Positions 6,196 through 8,835 of a DNA stretch of 8,835 nucleotides are shown in pieces. Origin of the DNA: an uncultured Pseudomonadota bacterium (lineage in GTDB: Bacteria; Pseudomonadota; Gammaproteobacteria; Burkholderiales; SG8-39); contig CAIVVS010000043.1 of assembly GCA_903909415.1 (NCBI GenBank), positions 1 through 8,835 of the forward strand. Reading direction: 5' to 3'. The translations under genes were made by a program, and so were the position numbers. The notes under the pieces are model-generated. The model saw only the letters and a list, made by a program, of their open reading frames with translations, ran no database searches and was not told the DNA's origin. The stretch's first letter is position 1. Each line of letters begins with the position of its first letter.

Positions 6196-7184
6196 GCGCG
6201 CACCAGCCCATCGCCGGCGCGCTGCGCGCCCTCGCGCGCTGCCTCGCCGCCGCATCCGGGCTCGCTTGCGCAGCGGCCGCCGCGCAGGCCTTCCCGTCCA
6301 AGCCGGTCACCCTGGTCGTGCCCTTCGTGGCCGGCGCGGCCAACGACGTGCTGGCACGGACGCTGGCCACCGAGATGAAGGAGGGCCTGGGCGCGGTCAT
6401 CGTGGACAATCGCCCGGGGGCCAACGGCGGCATCGGCGCGGAGTTCGTCAAGCGCGCAGCGCCGGACGGACACACCCTGCTGGTCGCGCCCAACCAGTTC
6501 GCCATCCTGATGGCGATGGGCGCGAAACTGAATTACGACCTGGTGCGCGACTTCGATCCGGTGCTGCTCACCAACAACCTGCCGTTCTTCCTGGTGGTCA
6601 ACACCGACGCACTGCCGGCGGGCTCGGTGAAGGAATTCATCGAGCTGGCGAAGGGCAAGGGCGAGGGCCTGTCCTACGGCTCGGCTGGCAACGGCTCGCC
6701 GCACCACCTCGCCACCGAGATGCTGCGCCTGCAGACCGGCGTCAGGGCGGTGCACGTGCCCTACAAGGGCATGGCCCAGGGCCTCCCGGACCTGCTGTCG
6801 GGCCGCATCCAGTTCGTGATCACCGGCTTTCCCGCGGTCGCCAACCACATGAAGGCCGGCAAACTGCGTCTGCTCGCCACCGTGGGCAGCGCGCGCTCGT
6901 CGCTGATGAAGGACGCACCGACCATGGCCGAGGCCGGCGTGCCGAACGTGGAGCTCGACGCCTGGCAGGGGGTGCTCGCGCCCGCCGGCACCCCGCGCGC
7001 AGTGGTCGCGCGGCTCAACACGGAGTTCAACCGGGTGCTGGGGCTGGCGGCGGTGCGCGACAAGCTCGCCGCGCAGGGCATCGACGTGGTGGGCGGCACG
7101 CCGGAGGCCTTCGCATCGCGCATCCGCGCCGACCTCGCCGCGATCTCCCGCGTGGTCAAGGCGGCGGACATCCGCGCGGACTGA
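6192..7184 (+). CDS. Bug-family periplasmic substrate-binding protein (TctC-like), second copy
   Basis: This 330-residue secreted receptor is of the same family as the first Bug protein. The Sec signal covers about residues 1-33, with probable cleavage after AQA before FPSKPV. Family marks are PSKPVTLVVPF (35-45), the ligand loop with D52, PDGHTLL (91-97), SAGNGSPHH (164-172) with HVPYKG (188-193), and the terminal VVKAADIRAD. The loop at 47-52 reads AGAAND, unlike ASGPLD in the first copy. By eye the two proteins diverge clearly outside the core motifs, so they are not a recent duplication and may bind different ligands. An in-frame reading extends upstream to 6075 inside the sulfatase gene; ATG 6192 is preferred because it gives a normal signal peptide and the ATGA overlap. 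No TctAB membrane partner is present in the window. Confidence 0.93.
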   Translation: MSAHQPIAGALRALARCLAAASGLACAAAAAQAFPSKPVTLVVPFVAGAANDVLARTLATEMKEGLGAVIVDNRPGANGGIGAEFVKRAAPDGHTLLVAPNQFAILMAMGAKLNYDLVRDFDPVLLTNNLPFFLVVNTDALPAGSVKEFIELAKGKGEGLSYGSAGNGSPHHLATEMLRLQTGVRAVHVPYKGMAQGLPDLLSGRIQFVITGFPAVANHMKAGKLRLLATVGSARSSLMKDAPTMAEAGVPNVELDAWQGVLAPAGTPRAVVARLNTEFNRVLGLAAVRDKLAAQGIDVVGGTPEAFASRIRADLAAISRVVKAADIRAD

Positions 7185-7187
7185 GCG

Positions 7188-7237
7188 GACCTGCGCGGGC
7201 CTGGTCTAACCTGCGCGAACCTGCCCGAACCTGCGCG
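7188..7237. repeat. Five tandem copies of a 10-bp unit
   Basis: The unit is close to RRCCTGCGCG. Copies start at 7188, 7198, 7208, 7218 and 7228. Copies 1, 3 and 5 are nearly identical, copy 4 has one change, and copy 2 is the most diverged. The array begins four bases after the second Bug stop and occupies most of the convergent gap before the Anbu stop at 7258. The period is about one helical turn. It has no T-tract or strong stem, so it is not an obvious terminator. Confidence 0.75.
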
Positions 7238-7257
7238 TCCCGGGCCGGACTGCCGCG

Positions 7258-8001
7258 CTATTTCGCCGTGAGCGAGCGCCAGTCGGGGTCGGGCAGCTCG
7301 GTGAACACCCGGCGCAGGCCCTCGCCCCACTCGCGGTGGATCATGCTGTAGTACGGATCGGTTTCCTCGATGCGGCGCCGCGTGCCGATCTTGAGCGTGT
7401 CGGTGTCGTACACCACCAGGTCGATCGGCAGGCCGACCGAGATGTTGGATCGCATGGTGGAATCGAAGGACACGAGCGCGCACTTGGCCGCCTCGACCAG
7501 CGACGAGGACCGGGTGACCACGCGGTCCAGCACCGGCCGTCCGTACTTGGTCTCGCCGATCTGCAGGAAGGGCGCGAGCGAACTCGCCTCGATGAAGTTG
7601 CCCTCGCTGTAGACCAGGAACAGGCGCGGCTCCTCGCCCTTGATCTGGCCGCCGACGATGAAGTTGGCGGTCGCATCCACGTTGGACTGCTGCAGGAACG
7701 TGCCGTCGCGCACCCGCACCTGGCGCATCGTCTCGCCGAGCAGCGTGGCCACGTCGTACATGGACTCGGCGGTCCACAGGCTCGCCCCCTCCTGCCGGCG
7801 GCTGTTCTGCTCCAGCAGCGCGATGGTGCTCTGGGTGATGGACAGGTTGCCCGAAGACAGCGCGACGATGACGCGGTCGCCCGCCTTCTCGAACACGCGC
7901 ATCTTGCTGAACGAGGAGACATTGTCCACGCCGGCATTGGTGCGCGAATCAGACGCGAACACCATGCCTTCGTCCAGAACGATGCCTACGCAATATGTCA
8001 T
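7258..8001 (-). CDS. Anbu-type proteasome-like peptidase (Ntn hydrolase)
   Basis: This 247-residue protein is related to proteasome beta subunits and HslV and belongs to the Anbu (bacterial proteasome-type protease) family. The N-terminus reads MTYCVGI. After Met removal T2 would be the catalytic Thr1, with D18 in ASDSRTNAG and K33 in FSKM at the places of proteasome Asp17 and Lys33. SSGNLSITQS (49-58) and GGQIKGEEPRLFLVYSEGN in the middle are also proteasome-like. The ATG at 7999-8001 is chosen because it places the threonine at position 2; a TTG start at 8067 would add 22 residues with no family match. Anbu proteins form ring or helical assemblies, but their substrates are not well established. 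The alpha-E gene lies 112 bp upstream on the same strand, which fits the known neighbourhood. The ribosome-binding site is only a weak purine-rich stretch. Confidence 0.93.
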   Translation of the reverse strand: MTYCVGIVLDEGMVFASDSRTNAGVDNVSSFSKMRVFEKAGDRVIVALSSGNLSITQSTIALLEQNSRRQEGASLWTAESMYDVATLLGETMRQVRVRDGTFLQQSNVDATANFIVGGQIKGEEPRLFLVYSEGNFIEASSLAPFLQIGETKYGRPVLDRVVTRSSSLVEAAKCALVSFDSTMRSNISVGLPIDLVVYDTDTLKIGTRRRIEETDPYYSMIHREWGEGLRRVFTELPDPDWRSLTAK

Positions 8002-8037
8002 GCCGTGCCTGCCCTGCCTGCTTCCACCGGAGGCAGC

Positions 8038-8067
8038 AGGATAGGCCAAAACGACCGCCAGCGGCAA
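8038..8067 (-). promoter_or_regulatory. Candidate promoter for the Anbu gene
   Basis: On the minus strand TTGCCG (plus 8062-8067) is separated by 18 bases from TATCCT (plus 8038-8043); each hexamer matches its consensus at four of six bases. The start point would be about 30 bases before the ATG. It would let Anbu be expressed apart from alpha-E. The match is modest. Confidence 0.3.
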
Positions 8068-8076
8068 TTCGGGGGA

Positions 8077-8093
8077 CGCCGGTTTGCCCGGCG
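8077..8093 (-). other. Inverted repeat after the alpha-E gene
   Basis: CGCCGG (8077-8082) and CCGGCG (8088-8093) form a 6-bp stem with a 5-base loop, about 20 bases after the alpha-E stop on the minus strand. No T-tract follows on that strand, so it is at most a weak terminator, pause site or 3'-end stabiliser between alpha-E and Anbu. Confidence 0.25.
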
Positions 8094-8113
8094 CGCGCTA
8101 TCCGGGGCCGGGC

Positions 8114-8835
8114 TCAGGCCGGCGCGAGGAACTGGGCGTTCAACTCGGACTGGAGCCTGGCGTTTCCCTCGAGGAAGCCCTCGATCCACTCATGCAGGCC
8201 GACCTCGATGATGGACTCGATGCGCGAGTAACGCAGTTGCGAATAGATCTCGCCCGCGAGCCGGCCGGTCTCTCCCGTCGGCACGCCCCCGCCCAGGTGC
8301 TCGACGATGGCGTTCATGGACTGCATGCAGTTGTGCAGCGAGCAGGGAACGTCCTCGCGCAGGATCAGCAGCTCGGCGACGCGCCTGGGCACGATGATGT
8401 CGCGGTAGATCTTCCGGTAGGACTCGAAGGCGCCCACCGAGCGCAGCAGCGCGGACCACTGGTAGTAGTCCACCGCGCCGCCGACCTCCAGCACCGAGGG
8501 GAGCAGCGTGTGGTACTTCACGTCCAGGATGCGCGCGGTGTTGTCGGCGCGCTCCAGGAAGGTGGCGATGCGGATGAAACTGTAGCCCTCGTCGCGCAGC
8601 ATGGTGCCGTAGGTGATGCCGCGGAACAGCTGCGAGCGCGTCTTCACCCACTCGAAGAACTCCGACACGCCCTGCGCCTCTATCGCCGCGTAGGTCGCGC
8701 TGCGCATCTCGATCCAGGTTCCGTTCAGGCACTCCCACATCTCGGCCGACAGCGCGCCGCGCTGGGCGCGGCCGTTCTCGCGCGCGGTGCGTATCGCCGA
8801 GTAGACCGATGACGGGTTGTCCGCGTCCAGCACCA
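8114..8835 (-). CDS. Alpha-E domain protein (DUF403), 5' end outside the window
   Basis: About 240 C-terminal residues are visible; the reading frame is open to the window edge. Alpha-E proteins are usually a little over 300 residues, so roughly the first 75 are missing. The visible part is helical and carries the family's repeated ERA-x-TAR element in FLERADNTARILDVKYHTLLP (93-112 of the fragment), plus NPSSV, TARENGRAQRGALS and the LHNCMQSMN segment. A GTG at 8831-8833 is in frame but lies inside conserved sequence and is not the start. The family has no well-defined activity. It commonly clusters with circularly permuted ATP-grasp, transglutaminase-like and Anbu genes, and is proposed to take part in a peptide-synthesis or peptide-tagging system. 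Here it sits directly upstream of Anbu with no transglutaminase gene between them. Confidence 0.92.
   Translation of the reverse strand, partial: VLDADNPSSVYSAIRTARENGRAQRGALSAEMWECLNGTWIEMRSATYAAIEAQGVSEFFEWVKTRSQLFRGITYGTMLRDEGYSFIRIATFLERADNTARILDVKYHTLLPSVLEVGGAVDYYQWSALLRSVGAFESYRKIYRDIIVPRRVAELLILREDVPCSLHNCMQSMNAIVEHLGGGVPTGETGRLAGEIYSQLRYSRIESIIEVGLHEWIEGFLEGNARLQSELNAQFLAPA

Noticed and set aside
2192..7184. The two Bug genes as a recent tandem duplication or flanking repeats of a mobile unit
   Set aside because: The proteins share only family-level motifs, their pocket loops differ, and no long DNA repeat or transposase is visible at the ends of the cassette.
7237..7250. GTCC/GGAC short inverted repeat as a terminator for the convergent genes
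   Set aside because: The stem is only four base pairs and has no T-tract on either strand.
8002..8067. N-terminal extension of Anbu from a TTG at 8067
   Set aside because: The added 22 residues have no family match and would bury the threonine nucleophile that sits right after the ATG-encoded Met at 7999-8001. A processed propeptide cannot be strictly excluded.

Overview
The window is about 8.8 kb of very GC-rich DNA with tightly packed genes, and it looks like a Burkholderiales-type betaproteobacterial chromosome. The taxonomic guess rests on two Bug-family (TctC-like) solute-receptor genes, a family greatly expanded in that order, and on a proteasome-like protease (Anbu) gene next to an alpha-E gene. 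It is inference from gene content, not from a marker gene. I see no rRNA, tRNA, CRISPR array, IS element, prophage gene or origin.

Layout: (1) 77-2017, minus strand: fbp (class 1 fructose-1,6-bisphosphatase) followed 39 bp later by an EamA/DMT-family permease, probably one transcript. (2) 2018-2191: a divergent intergenic region with a candidate fbp promoter, a short direct repeat over its -10, a GC hairpin in the fbp leader, and a nine-C tract just before the ribosome-binding site of the plus-strand gene. (3) 2192-7184, plus strand: a four-gene cassette of Bug receptor, PLP aminotransferase of the PucG/alanine-glyoxylate type, cytoplasmic formylglycine-type sulfatase, and a second Bug receptor whose start overlaps the sulfatase stop (ATGA). 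A promoter-like TAGAAT element and a perfect 9-bp GC hairpin lie between the first Bug gene and the aminotransferase. (4) 7185-7257: a short convergent gap holding five copies of a 10-bp tandem repeat. (5) 7258-8835, minus strand: the Anbu gene and, upstream of it, an alpha-E domain gene whose 5' end lies outside the window.

The fbp/EamA pair is ordinary. The Anbu/alpha-E pair belongs to a conserved bacterial neighbourhood (Anbu, alpha-E, ATP-grasp, transglutaminase-like) whose biological role is still poorly defined. The four-gene cassette is the best candidate for something undescribed. Two periplasmic receptors could capture a small carboxylated compound. The sulfatase-superfamily enzyme, which has no signal peptide, would cleave a sulfate or related ester in the cytoplasm, and the aminotransferase would move an amino group to or from glyoxylate or another oxoacid. 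The substrate cannot be read from sequence. No membrane transporter, regulator, formylglycine-generating enzyme or other purine-catabolic gene is present in the window.
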